8,658 nt of DNA from Bacillota bacterium (GTDB taxonomy: Bacteria; Bacillota; Clostridia; Christensenellales; CAG-138), in NCBI GenBank assembly GCA_023461495.1, contig JAEYLA010000198.1, forward strand, positions 1 to 8,658. Reading direction: 5' to 3'. Shown here piece by piece: positions 1-6,063 of this stretch (positions within the stretch are counted from its first letter, which is position 1; each line of letters starts with the position of its first letter). The position numbers were made by a program, and so were the translations under genes. The notes under the pieces were generated by a model. That model saw nothing but the letters and a program-made list of their open reading frames with translations, searched no databases and was not told where the DNA came from.

Positions 1-588
1 GAAAGGCGTATTGCGGCGGATATCGGCGCTTCCACCGGCGGGTTTACGGATTGTATGCTCCAGCAGGGCGCGGCAAAAGTGTACGCGCTGGACGTAGGCT
101 ATGGGCAATTGGATTGGAAGCTGAGAACTGACCCCCGGGTCGTCGTGATGGAGCGCACCAATGCCCGCAATATGCTGCCGGATTGGTATGACCCCCTGCC
201 CTCATTTGCAAGCATCGACGTATCCTTTATTTCATTGCGCCTGATCTTGGAGCCTCTTTACGCCTGTCTTGCAGAAGAAGCGGAGGTCATTGCACTCATC
301 AAACCGCAGTTTGAAGCCGGGCGCGCGGAGGTCGGGAAACACGGCGTGGTACGGGACGTCGCCGTACATCAGGAGGTCTGCCTGCGTGTTATAACACAGG
401 CTTCGGAGTTCGGATTTGAGCTGTGCGGGTTGTCCTTTTCCCCCATTACCGGTCCGAAGGGAAACATAGAATTCCTCGCCTATTTTAAAAAGAGCAAGGA
501 ACTCCCCGCCTCCTTGCCGCAGGCGTTCACAGAGTTGGTGCGGGAAACCGTCCAACAAGCGCACGCTTTGCTCCTGCATCCGGTTTAA
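1..588 (+). CDS. tlyA: TlyA-family rRNA methyltransferase (hemolysin A family), 5' end cut by window edge
   Basis: This is the C-terminal part (about 195 residues) of a TlyA/YqxC-type SAM-dependent 2'-O-ribose rRNA methyltransferase. The frame is open from base 1, so the true start and the N-terminal S4 RNA-binding domain lie outside the window. The fragment opens with the SAM-binding motif I (DIGASTGGFTDC). It continues with DVSFIS, then LIKPQFE, and finally GNIEFL. The Asp, Lys and Glu of these three motifs match the last three residues of the K-D-K-E tetrad described for TlyA; the first Lys would lie off the left edge. It is the expected left neighbour of nadK-argR-recN in Firmicutes. No terminator is visible after the TAA. 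The next gene has its own promoter. Despite the hemolysin name, a ribosome-modifying role is the better-supported reading. Confidence 0.93.
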   Translation, partial: ERRIAADIGASTGGFTDCMLQQGAAKVYALDVGYGQLDWKLRTDPRVVVMERTNARNMLPDWYDPLPSFASIDVSFISLRLILEPLYACLAEEAEVIALIKPQFEAGRAEVGKHGVVRDVAVHQEVCLRVITQASEFGFELCGLSFSPITGPKGNIEFLAYFKKSKELPASLPQAFTELVRETVQQAHALLLHPV

Positions 589-620
589 TGGAAATCCATC
601 CCAAAATTATTTCAAACAGG

Positions 621-642
621 GCATATTTTACTTGAAATATGC
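621..642. repeat. Perfect inverted repeat overlapping the nadK -35 box; candidate operator
   Basis: Arms GCATATTT (621-628) and AAATATGC (635-642) are perfect complements around the six bases TACTTG. The repeat is not followed by a T run, so it does not look like a terminator. It covers the whole -35 hexamer of the promoter at 632-661, which is the place expected for a repressor site. I do not recognise the cognate regulator. The arms do not fit the ARG-box, LexA, Fur or Rex consensus. Confidence 0.5.
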
Positions 643-661
643 AGGGTTATGCGGCTATAAT
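632..661 (+). promoter_or_regulatory. Sigma-A-type promoter for the nadK-argR-recN operon
   Basis: The -35 box TTGAAA (632-637, five of six consensus bases) is separated by 18 bases from a perfect -10 box TATAAT (656-661). Transcription would begin near 668, giving a leader of about 46 bases before the nadK GTG. No comparable promoter was seen in the short nadK-argR and argR-recN gaps, so this one probably serves all three genes. The -35 box lies within the inverted repeat at 621-642. Confidence 0.7.
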
Positions 662-714
662 ACAGGAAGAGCATTGTCAAATAACATTGATTTGTGTAGA
701 TAAGCGAGGCATTC

Positions 715-1515
715 GTGAAGCAAACGATCGTATTTGTTACAAATACCGATAAAGCAAATGCCATATCGGTTCGTAACGAAGCGATGCGCATTGCCAATGA
801 GCAAGGCTTTTCCTGTGTAGAAATCAATCCATTCTGTCCGCCCCCGGCTTCCGCGTTTGAGGATGCGCTGTTTATTGCCGCATTCGGCGGGGACGGCACC
901 ATATTAAAGGCGGTTCCCATTGCAGTTGCGCATGATCTGCCCATATTGGGCGTTAATCTCGGCCGCGTAGGTTTTTTAAGCGAAATCCAGCCGGATGAAT
1001 TTGGCGCGGTGCTTGCGCGCTACCGCGCGGGCGGGCTTTCTATCGAACGCCGGATGATGGTTTCCTGTAGCGTAAACGGTGGGAAGGTTTGCGATTGCCT
1101 GAATGACGTTTTGCTGTACAAGCCGGTATTTTCCGGCGTGGCACATATCAGCATGTATATTAACGGTGAAGATGCGGGAACTGTGTTTTGCGACGGTATG
1201 ATCGTAAGCACGCCTACCGGCTCCACCGGATATTCTATTTCCGTAGGCGGTCCGATTATTGCGCCAGGCCTGGAGGCGTGCATACTCGTTCCTGTTTGCC
1301 CCCATTCCCTTCTCGTCCGGCCGATTGTCACCGCGCCGGATGCCCGGATTGAACTAAGCATGAAGAGCAATGGTATTCTCTATGCGGACGGGCAGAGGGC
1401 AATGGATGTCAATATGGACGATCAGATCCTCGTCACAAAATCGGATCATGAGGCGAAGTTTTTGCGTGTGGGAGCGCATAATCTATATAGCCTAATCAAA
1501 CAAAAACTAAGCTGA
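715..1515 (+). CDS. nadK: NAD kinase (NAD+ to NADP+)
   Basis: This cytoplasmic enzyme phosphorylates NAD+ at the 2' hydroxyl of its adenosine ribose to make NADP+. The product is 266 residues, typical for bacterial NAD kinases. Visible family motifs are GGDGT at residues 58-62 (nucleotide/phosphate site, catalytic Asp60), NLGRVGFL at 81-88, an N-D pair at 130-131 where many family members have N-E, and the glycine-rich TPTGSTGYS at 166-174 followed by GGPI. A PHSL motif near residue 197 is also typical. The GTG start is well supported: an in-frame TAG lies at 697-699, no other start codon falls between, and GAGG (706-709) stands five bases upstream. argR follows after a 47-base gap, with recN beyond. 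The grouping with argR and recN is conserved in Firmicutes and does not by itself imply a shared function. Confidence 0.95.
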   Translation: MKQTIVFVTNTDKANAISVRNEAMRIANEQGFSCVEINPFCPPPASAFEDALFIAAFGGDGTILKAVPIAVAHDLPILGVNLGRVGFLSEIQPDEFGAVLARYRAGGLSIERRMMVSCSVNGGKVCDCLNDVLLYKPVFSGVAHISMYINGEDAGTVFCDGMIVSTPTGSTGYSISVGGPIIAPGLEACILVPVCPHSLLVRPIVTAPDARIELSMKSNGILYADGQRAMDVNMDDQILVTKSDHEAKFLRVGAHNLYSLIKQKLS

Positions 1516-1551
1516 TCGTGCCGGAGGCGCTTTTTCGGTGCGGCTTTATGC

Positions 1552-1556
1552 GGGGG
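1552..1556 (+). promoter_or_regulatory. Ribosome binding site that sets the argR start
   Basis: GGGGG at 1552-1556 stands six bases before ATG 1563. The longer in-frame alternatives have no suitable site: GTG 1518 has nothing Shine-Dalgarno-like in front of it, and ATG 1548 is 20 bases from the GGAGG at 1523-1527. This supports the 149-residue form of ArgR. Confidence 0.6.
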
Positions 1557-1562
1557 TATTAT

Positions 1563-2012
1563 ATGAAAGCAGCCAGACACGCAATGATTTTGGAGTTAAT
1601 CGACCAGTACGATATTGAGACGCAGGATGAGCTTGCAGAGCATCTCCGGCGGCACAATTATATCGTGACACAGGCAACCGTCTCGCGCGATATTAAAGAG
1701 CTTCGGCTGATTAAAGCACTTTCGGAAAACGGTTCGTATAAATACGCAACTGTAGATAAAGCAGAGACCGGATTGCAGGAGCGGTTTATACGCATCTTTT
1801 CGCAATCCGTCATCAATATTACTTCTGCGGGCAACCTGATTGTCATCAAAACGATTACCGGTAGCGCAAGTGCCGCCGCGGAAGCGGTTGACTCCATGAA
1901 GTGGACCGAAATCGCAGGCTCCATTGCAGGAGACAACACCATATTTATTGCCGTCAAGGATAGCAAGGTGGTTCCCGAAATCATCAAGCGTTTCCAGACA
2001 ATGCTCAAATAA
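1563..2012 (+). CDS. argR: Arginine repressor ArgR/AhrC
   Basis: This is a hexameric, arginine-responsive transcription factor that represses arginine biosynthesis and often activates catabolism by binding ARG boxes. Starting at ATG 1563 it has 149 residues, the usual family size. The N-terminal winged-helix domain (about 1-70) contains TQATVSRDIKELRLIK, the recognition-helix signature. The C-terminal domain (about 80-149) is the trimerisation and arginine-binding part, with GNLIVIKT and a GSIAGDNTIF motif. In E. coli ArgR the corresponding segment has two adjacent Asp residues; here the second is Asn. I believe this also occurs in other clostridial ArgR proteins, so I do not treat it as a defect. 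A longer frame from GTG 1518 would add 15 unconserved residues without a ribosome binding site. No convincing ARG box was seen in the operon promoter. Confidence 0.93.
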   Translation: MKAARHAMILELIDQYDIETQDELAEHLRRHNYIVTQATVSRDIKELRLIKALSENGSYKYATVDKAETGLQERFIRIFSQSVINITSAGNLIVIKTITGSASAAAEAVDSMKWTEIAGSIAGDNTIFIAVKDSKVVPEIIKRFQTMLK

Positions 2013-2041
2013 CCCCTTGGACTTTTCATTTTGAGGAAAAC

Positions 2042-3718
2042 ATGCTGCAAACCCTTAGCATCAAAAATATTGCTCTGATCGAACGATTGGAGCTTTCCTT
2101 TTCAAAAGGATTTCATGTGCTTACCGGCGAAACAGGCGCCGGTAAGTCCATTATTATAGACGCCGTTAATTTCGTGTTGGGAGAACGCGCAAATCGGGAC
2201 CTCATCAAATCCGGCGCGGACAAAGCGTTTGTCGAGGCTGCTTTCAATATCGGCCAATCGCCCGATATTTTGGAACGGCTTGAAGCTATGGGGATTCTTT
2301 ACGATCCGGACGACAGCCTGATCATCAGCCGGGAACTGAGTACAAGCGGTAAAAGCGTATGCCGTATCAACGGCACGCTCGTCAACCTTTCCTCGCTCAA
2401 AACAATCACCGATCTTTTGGTGGACATCCACGGGCAGCATGAGCATCAGTCGCTGTTGGATGTTGCCTCGCATCTACGATACTTGGATGCGTTTGATAAA
2501 GAAGCCATCTCTCCCCTCTCTATGCAGGTGTTGTCCCTTTATACAAGGCACCAGGAAATTTTAAAGGAACTGCATGCGGGATTCCCTTCCGAGCAGGAAC
2601 GGCTGCGCCGCATGGACTTGCTGCGCTATCAGATACAGGAAATTGTAGATGCGAAATTACAGCCCGGTGAAGAGGAAGCGCTTGATGCGGCGTTAAAGCG
2701 CCTTGGCAACGCCCAGACGATCGTATCGGCGCTTGAAAACAGCTATACCTTATTATCCGGCGAGGAAGGTGGAGCGCTCAGTGAAGCAAACGCCGCAATC
2801 CGTGAGCTTTCCGGCATTACAGGCTATCACGCGGATTATCAGGATACGCATGACCGCCTGCAGGACGCCTACTATGCCATGGAGGATATCGCCTACTCCC
2901 TGCGCGACCTCAAAGCCGGGTTTGAATTTCAGCCTGAGCTTTTGGCCGAAGTGGAAGCAAGGCTTGCGCGTATTCATGGACTTAAGCGCAAGTATGGCGG
3001 CAGCGTAACTGAAATCCTTTTTTTCTTGGAACAAGCGCAGGGGGAATACGACGCGCTTATACAAAGCGACGCCCGCAGGGAGAAGCTTGAAAAAGAGCTT
3101 TCCGAATGCCAAGCAACTTATAAAAAAGCAGCCAATTTGCTGTTGACAGAACGCCAAAAAGCCGCGGACCGTTTTACAAAACGCATTGTGTCGGAGCTGC
3201 AGGCCCTTGGGATGGAAAAAGCGAAATTTGAAATTGCATTAACGCCGTTAAACGAAGACACCCTTTCGCCCGACGGGTTGCATCAGGCGGAATTCCTGCT
3301 TTCCACCAATGCCGGAGAACCTGTAAAAGCATTGCAGCGCGTGGCTTCCGGCGGCGAGTTTTCCCGCATTATGCTTGCATTCAAAACCATACATATGGGC
3401 AGCATACCTACCGTTATATTTGATGAAATCGATACCGGCATCAGCGGCCATATCGCAACCGCTGTGGGAGAAAAAATGCGGCAGATTTCCAGCGAACACC
3501 AGGTGCTCTGCATCACACACCTGCCGCAGATTGCCTCCATGGCGGACGTGCATTTTTTGGTTGAAAAACGCGAAGAAAAGAATAAGACCACCTCATCCGT
3601 GCGGGAATTGAGCCACGAGGAGCGTATCCATGAAATCGCCCGTATCATGGGCGCAAAAAAGACGGATGTCCGGGCGATTGAACATGCCAGGGAGCTGCTT
3701 GATCATCCGCCGGACTGA
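2042..3718 (+). CDS. recN: DNA repair protein RecN (SMC-like ATPase)
   Basis: RecN is an SMC-like ATPase that acts early in double-strand break repair and tethers DNA ends for RecA-dependent recombination. The 558-residue length is full size (553 in E. coli, 576 in B. subtilis). The N-terminal ATPase half carries the Walker A motif GETGAGKS at residues 29-36. A long helical coiled-coil middle (about 160-370) is rich in Glu, Leu and Lys. The C-terminal half has the ABC signature ASGGEFSR (Ser436-Gly-Gly-Glu439), the Walker B motif TVIFDEIDTG (Asp461, Glu462) and the switch His493 in CITHLPQIAS. ATG 2042 is preceded by GAGG (2033-2036) at five-base spacing, 29 bases after argR. No SOS/LexA box is visible in the argR-recN gap, so any damage control would have to act from further upstream. 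Confidence 0.97.
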   Translation: MLQTLSIKNIALIERLELSFSKGFHVLTGETGAGKSIIIDAVNFVLGERANRDLIKSGADKAFVEAAFNIGQSPDILERLEAMGILYDPDDSLIISRELSTSGKSVCRINGTLVNLSSLKTITDLLVDIHGQHEHQSLLDVASHLRYLDAFDKEAISPLSMQVLSLYTRHQEILKELHAGFPSEQERLRRMDLLRYQIQEIVDAKLQPGEEEALDAALKRLGNAQTIVSALENSYTLLSGEEGGALSEANAAIRELSGITGYHADYQDTHDRLQDAYYAMEDIAYSLRDLKAGFEFQPELLAEVEARLARIHGLKRKYGGSVTEILFFLEQAQGEYDALIQSDARREKLEKELSECQATYKKAANLLLTERQKAADRFTKRIVSELQALGMEKAKFEIALTPLNEDTLSPDGLHQAEFLLSTNAGEPVKALQRVASGGEFSRIMLAFKTIHMGSIPTVIFDEIDTGISGHIATAVGEKMRQISSEHQVLCITHLPQIASMADVHFLVEKREEKNKTTSSVRELSHEERIHEIARIMGAKKTDVRAIEHARELLDHPPD

Positions 3719-3732
3719 ATGTTTTCTCTTTT

Positions 3733-3749
3733 ATCGCCGGAGTGGCGAT
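3733..3749 (+). other. Hairpin after recN, possible weak transcript end
   Basis: ATCGCC (3733-3738) and GGCGAT (3744-3749) form a perfect six-base-pair stem with the loop GGAGT, extendable by one T-G pair. It begins 15 bases after the recN stop, which suits an end-of-operon structure. No T run follows it; the next bases are A-rich. It is therefore not a canonical intrinsic terminator, and its role is uncertain. Confidence 0.35.
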
Positions 3750-3767
3750 GCATCCATAAAAAGACGG

Positions 3768-3797
3768 GCATAGATACGCCTCTTGATGTTCATCATA
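3768..3797 (+). promoter_or_regulatory. Sigma-G-type (forespore) promoter for spoIVB
   Basis: GCATA at 3768-3772 and CATCATA at 3791-3797 are separated by 18 bases. They agree at every defined position with the B. subtilis sigma-G consensus as I recall it (GHATR-N17/18-CATNHTA). Transcription would start near 3804, about 40 bases before the TTG start. In B. subtilis spoIVB is transcribed in the forespore, mainly by sigma-G, so the assignment fits the gene. No good sigma-A promoter was seen in this gap. Confidence 0.65.
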
Positions 3798-3833
3798 AAA
3801 TCGATGCTTTTTGCAGAGATTCGATGAATATAT

Positions 3834-3839
3834 GAGGTG
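3834..3839 (+). promoter_or_regulatory. Ribosome binding site that sets a TTG start for spoIVB
   Basis: GAGGTG at 3834-3839 stands six bases before TTG 3846. The nine-base-longer alternative GTG at 3837-3839 lies inside this site and so has no site of its own. The TTG start gives the usual MKK... beginning of a membrane-anchored protein. Confidence 0.7.
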
Positions 3840-3845
3840 TTTGTT

Positions 3846-5111
3846 TTGAAAAAAGGTGTTGCGCCGTTCCTTTGCAAGGCGTTTGGCATTCTGCTTTGCG
3901 CAGCAATCCTAACATTCAATTATATGGAACCCATGTCCTCCCTGCGCAGGCTTTCGGAGGATATCCATTTGCAGGCCGGGCATTCTTATCGTCTGCCTGT
4001 AGAAACCAACAGCCTGTTTACCGCATCTTCCGACGACGATATGCTTGCCGTATCCAGCCTGCAGGATGAAACGCTTGCACAGGCTACAGGAACCGGCGGA
4101 CGCACCACCCGCCTGACAATCCGCCTGCTTGGCGTGATTCCGGTCAAGCAGGTCAACGTCCATGTGCGCGATGAAATCACACTGGTGCCCGGCGGCACCT
4201 CCATAGGTGTTACGCTGCACACGCGGGGCGCACTTGTAGTGGGCGTTACCTCCGTTGTGCTTTCAGATGGAAAAGAGATCAGCCCCGCCGCTTCTGCCGG
4301 CATCCAGGCGGGCGACCTGATTGAAAAAGCAAACGGCATTGAAATCAAGGACGCGGCGCATCTTGCCCAAATCTGCAACGAGAGCAGCGATCTTGTCCAA
4401 TTGAGTATCACCCGTGGCAAGGACCGCATGACGGTTGATCTGCGCCCGGTACTTGACCCGGCAGACGGCAAATACCGCATGGGAATGTGGGTGCGGGACA
4501 GTACGGCCGGCGTAGGTACGCTTTCCTTCTATGACCCTGCAAGCAAATGGTATGCGGCGCTCGGGCATGCCATTACGGATGTAGACACCCGCATGAGCCT
4601 TACCGTGCGCGACGGTGAAATCGTCAAATCCAATATCGTGGACATTGTACAGGGAGCTCAGGGAGAGCCGGGTGAACTCCGGGGAGAATTTGATCCCGCG
4701 AGCCTCCGGCTCGGCAGCATTGAAACCAACAGCCAGTACGGTATCTATGGCCGCATGTACAAGGAATACTACAACCCGCTTTATCCGGAAGGTCTGCCCA
4801 TGGCATATCCCGAGGAAGTAAAGCTTGGCCCCGCACAGCTTTTGACAACGCTCAATGATGATGGAATCAAGGCATATTCCTGCAACATTATCAAGTTGAA
4901 TTCACAGGAAAACCCAGCCCCCAAGGGTATGGTTATTGAAATCACAGACCCTGCTCTTCTGGAAGTGACTGGCGGCATTGTGCAGGGCATGAGCGGAAGC
5001 CCGCTTGTACAAAATGGGAAGCTGATCGGCGTTGTTACACATGTATTCATCAACGATCCCACAAAGGGGTACTGCATGTATGCGCAGTGGATGCAGCAGC
5101 AGATAGCATAA
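3846..5111 (+). CDS. spoIVB: SpoIVB sporulation serine peptidase (family S55, PDZ domain)
   Basis: SpoIVB is made in the forespore, crosses the inner forespore membrane and cleaves SpoIVFA. This releases the SpoIVFB protease that activates pro-sigma-K in the mother cell. With the TTG start the protein has 421 residues (426 in B. subtilis). Residues about 5-22 are a hydrophobic anchor or uncleaved signal after a Lys-Lys start. A PDZ domain spans about 118-202 (AGIQAGDLI...NG core), and the S55 peptidase domain fills the rest. His241 (ALGHAI), Asp368 (EITDPA) and Ser383 (QGMSGSP) fall at a constant five-residue offset from the B. subtilis triad His236-Asp363-Ser378, so the enzyme looks active. 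The C-terminal GVVTHVFINDPTKGY is also typical. The gene has its own gap and sigma-G-like promoter, and spo0A follows 185 bases later, as in other spore formers. Confidence 0.96.
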   Translation: MKKGVAPFLCKAFGILLCAAILTFNYMEPMSSLRRLSEDIHLQAGHSYRLPVETNSLFTASSDDDMLAVSSLQDETLAQATGTGGRTTRLTIRLLGVIPVKQVNVHVRDEITLVPGGTSIGVTLHTRGALVVGVTSVVLSDGKEISPAASAGIQAGDLIEKANGIEIKDAAHLAQICNESSDLVQLSITRGKDRMTVDLRPVLDPADGKYRMGMWVRDSTAGVGTLSFYDPASKWYAALGHAITDVDTRMSLTVRDGEIVKSNIVDIVQGAQGEPGELRGEFDPASLRLGSIETNSQYGIYGRMYKEYYNPLYPEGLPMAYPEEVKLGPAQLLTTLNDDGIKAYSCNIIKLNSQENPAPKGMVIEITDPALLEVTGGIVQGMSGSPLVQNGKLIGVVTHVFINDPTKGYCMYAQWMQQQIA

Positions 5112-5195
5112 TTATAAATATATGAGTTGCGGGTGTATCTGTGCCAATCAGACCATACAAACTGCGCAATTTAGGGAGTTTTTGTCTTATAACGC

Positions 5196-5229
5196 GGATA
5201 AAACACCTGTTGCTTTTCGGTTTTTATCC
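5196..5229. repeat. Imperfect inverted repeat between spoIVB and spo0A
   Basis: GGATAAAA (5196-5203) pairs with TTTTATCC (5222-5229). After one bulged C, ACC (5205-5207) pairs with GGT (5219-5221). The stem therefore has 11 pairs, and the loop is TGTTGCTTTTC. It is followed by ATAAAGGG rather than a T run, so a terminator role for spoIVB is possible but weakly supported. It ends only two bases before the -35 element of the putative sigma-H promoter of spo0A, so it could equally be a protein-binding site. Confidence 0.45.
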
Positions 5230-5231
5230 AT

Positions 5232-5260
5232 AAAGGGTATGCTTTCCTAGTTGTGAATAA
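5232..5260 (+). promoter_or_regulatory. Sigma-H-type promoter for spo0A
   Basis: AAAGGGTAT (5232-5240) and TGTGAATAA (5252-5260), 11 bases apart, each match eight of nine positions of the sigma-H consensus RNAGGAWWW-N11/12-RNNGAATWW. Transcription would begin near 5267, about 30 bases before the TTG start. The B. subtilis spo0A gene has a sigma-H promoter (Ps) in the same place. A possible extended -10 box for sigma-A (TGC-TATCAT, 5263-5271) lies just downstream but lacks a recognisable -35. Confidence 0.6.
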
Positions 5261-5281
5261 TCTGCTATCATTAGAAGAACT

Positions 5282-5290
5282 GGAGGTGAT
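5282..5290 (+). promoter_or_regulatory. Strong ribosome binding site that sets a TTG start for spo0A
   Basis: GGAGGTGAT at 5282-5290 is a near-complete match to the anti-Shine-Dalgarno sequence. It stands six bases before TTG 5297. No ATG or GTG start in frame fits the receiver domain, so TTG is the start. Confidence 0.85.
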
Positions 5291-5296
5291 ACTCGT

Positions 5297-6058
5297 TTGT
5301 TAAATCTATTGATAGCAGATGGAGTCATATCAACCTGTGAGGAGATTGCGCAATTCTGCCGCAATTATGAGACAATTCATGTCCTCCCTTTTGCGCATAA
5401 CGGCAGAGACGTTTTATCATCCTTTGAGATCAATCGCGTAGATGTGCTGCTGATGGATATCATCATGCCGGTGATGGATGGTTTAAGCGTACTCAACAGT
5501 CTGGGCGAGCAACACCGCCCCGCCGTATTTATACATACCGCTTTTTTGGACAACCGCCTGATGCAGGAACTGCAAAAGTTAAGCGTTGTTTATTGTTTCG
5601 TGAAGCCTATGGGGCCGGAGCATATTATTCCTCGCATCCTGCAGTTGACGCGCTCCTTTCAAACCGATCCCGAACCTGAATTGCCAATCGTTCCACTCAT
5701 AACAGGCAATGAGAAGCTCAGTGCGCAGATTACACGGCAGATACGCGCCGTCGGCATTCCTGCGCATTTAAGAGGATATCATTATCTCCGCAGCGCCATA
5801 CAGTATTCCGCAGAAGCAAAGGATCCTTCTTCCATCGCAGTTACCAAGGATATCTATCCGCATATTTCCAAGCAATATGATACACGCCCCGCGTTGGTGG
5901 AGCGTGCAATCCGCAATGCAATTGAAGTTGCCTGGACCAGGGGCAACGCGCAGATATTGAACCAGTATTTTGGCTATACGATCGACGATTTAAAGGGAAA
6001 ACCGACCAATGCGGAATTTATCGCAATGATTGCCGACAGGGTACGCATGGAGCTTTAA
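5297..6058 (+). CDS. spo0A: Spo0A sporulation response regulator with altered receiver pocket
   Basis: Spo0A is the master regulator of entry into sporulation. Its phosphorylated dimer binds 0A boxes. The 253-residue protein has a receiver domain (about 2-118), a linker (about 119-137) and the Spo0A-type DNA-binding domain (about 138-253). The DNA-binding half is strongly conserved, with GIPAHLRGYHYLR, the recognition helix VERAIRNAIEVAW (201-213) and KPTNAEFIAMIAD. In the receiver, Asp54 (LLMDIIMP), Thr81 and Lys103 match B. subtilis Asp56, Thr84 and the conserved Lys. The N-terminal acidic motif reads A-D-G-V (7-10), where B. subtilis has A-D-D-N (9-12). The second Asp, which helps bind Mg2+ for phosphorylation, is therefore Gly. 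The protein may be phosphorylated poorly or differently. The gene lies after spoIVB as usual, but is followed by convergent ispA after only two bases. Confidence 0.95.
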   Translation: MLNLLIADGVISTCEEIAQFCRNYETIHVLPFAHNGRDVLSSFEINRVDVLLMDIIMPVMDGLSVLNSLGEQHRPAVFIHTAFLDNRLMQELQKLSVVYCFVKPMGPEHIIPRILQLTRSFQTDPEPELPIVPLITGNEKLSAQITRQIRAVGIPAHLRGYHYLRSAIQYSAEAKDPSSIAVTKDIYPHISKQYDTRPALVERAIRNAIEVAWTRGNAQILNQYFGYTIDDLKGKPTNAEFIAMIADRVRMEL

Positions 6059-6063
6059 GCTTA
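6056..6063. other. Convergent gene junction and probable rearrangement breakpoint
   Basis: The TAA of spo0A (6056-6058) and the complement of the ispA TAA (6061-6063) are separated by two bases, which together form an AAGCTT palindrome at 6057-6062. No intrinsic terminator for either direction fits here, so transcripts from both sides probably run into the opposite gene. In most Firmicutes spo0A and ispA are not neighbours. Confidence 0.6.

Noticed and set aside
588..599. ATGGA-AA-TCCAT palindrome just after tlyA as a terminator
   Set aside because: A two-base loop is too small for a stable hairpin and no T run follows.
589..714. ARG box for ArgR autoregulation in the operon promoter
   Set aside because: The palindrome there reads ATATTT...AAATAT and does not fit the TGAAT...ATTCA pattern of ARG boxes.
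1518..1562. Longer ArgR starting at GTG 1518
   Set aside because: There is no ribosome site before GTG 1518, and the extra 15 residues lie outside the normal ArgR N-terminus. ATG 1563 has GGGGG at good spacing and gives the family's usual length.
1538..1621. Possible leader peptide from GTG 1538 after GGAGG 1523-1527
   Set aside because: The frame is short, overlaps argR, has a spacing of 10 bases and shows no run of Arg or other regulatory codons.
2013..2041. SOS (LexA) box before recN
   Set aside because: No GAAC-N4-GTTC-like sequence is present in the argR-recN gap.
3986..4480. Open - strand frame of 164 codons inside spoIVB
   Set aside because: It is antisense to the conserved PDZ region of spoIVB; its Ser/Arg/Thr-rich translation looks like a codon shadow.
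5183..5189. TGTCTTA as a 0A box upstream of spo0A
   Set aside because: It matches only five of seven positions of TGTCRAA and lacks the two key bases after TGTC.
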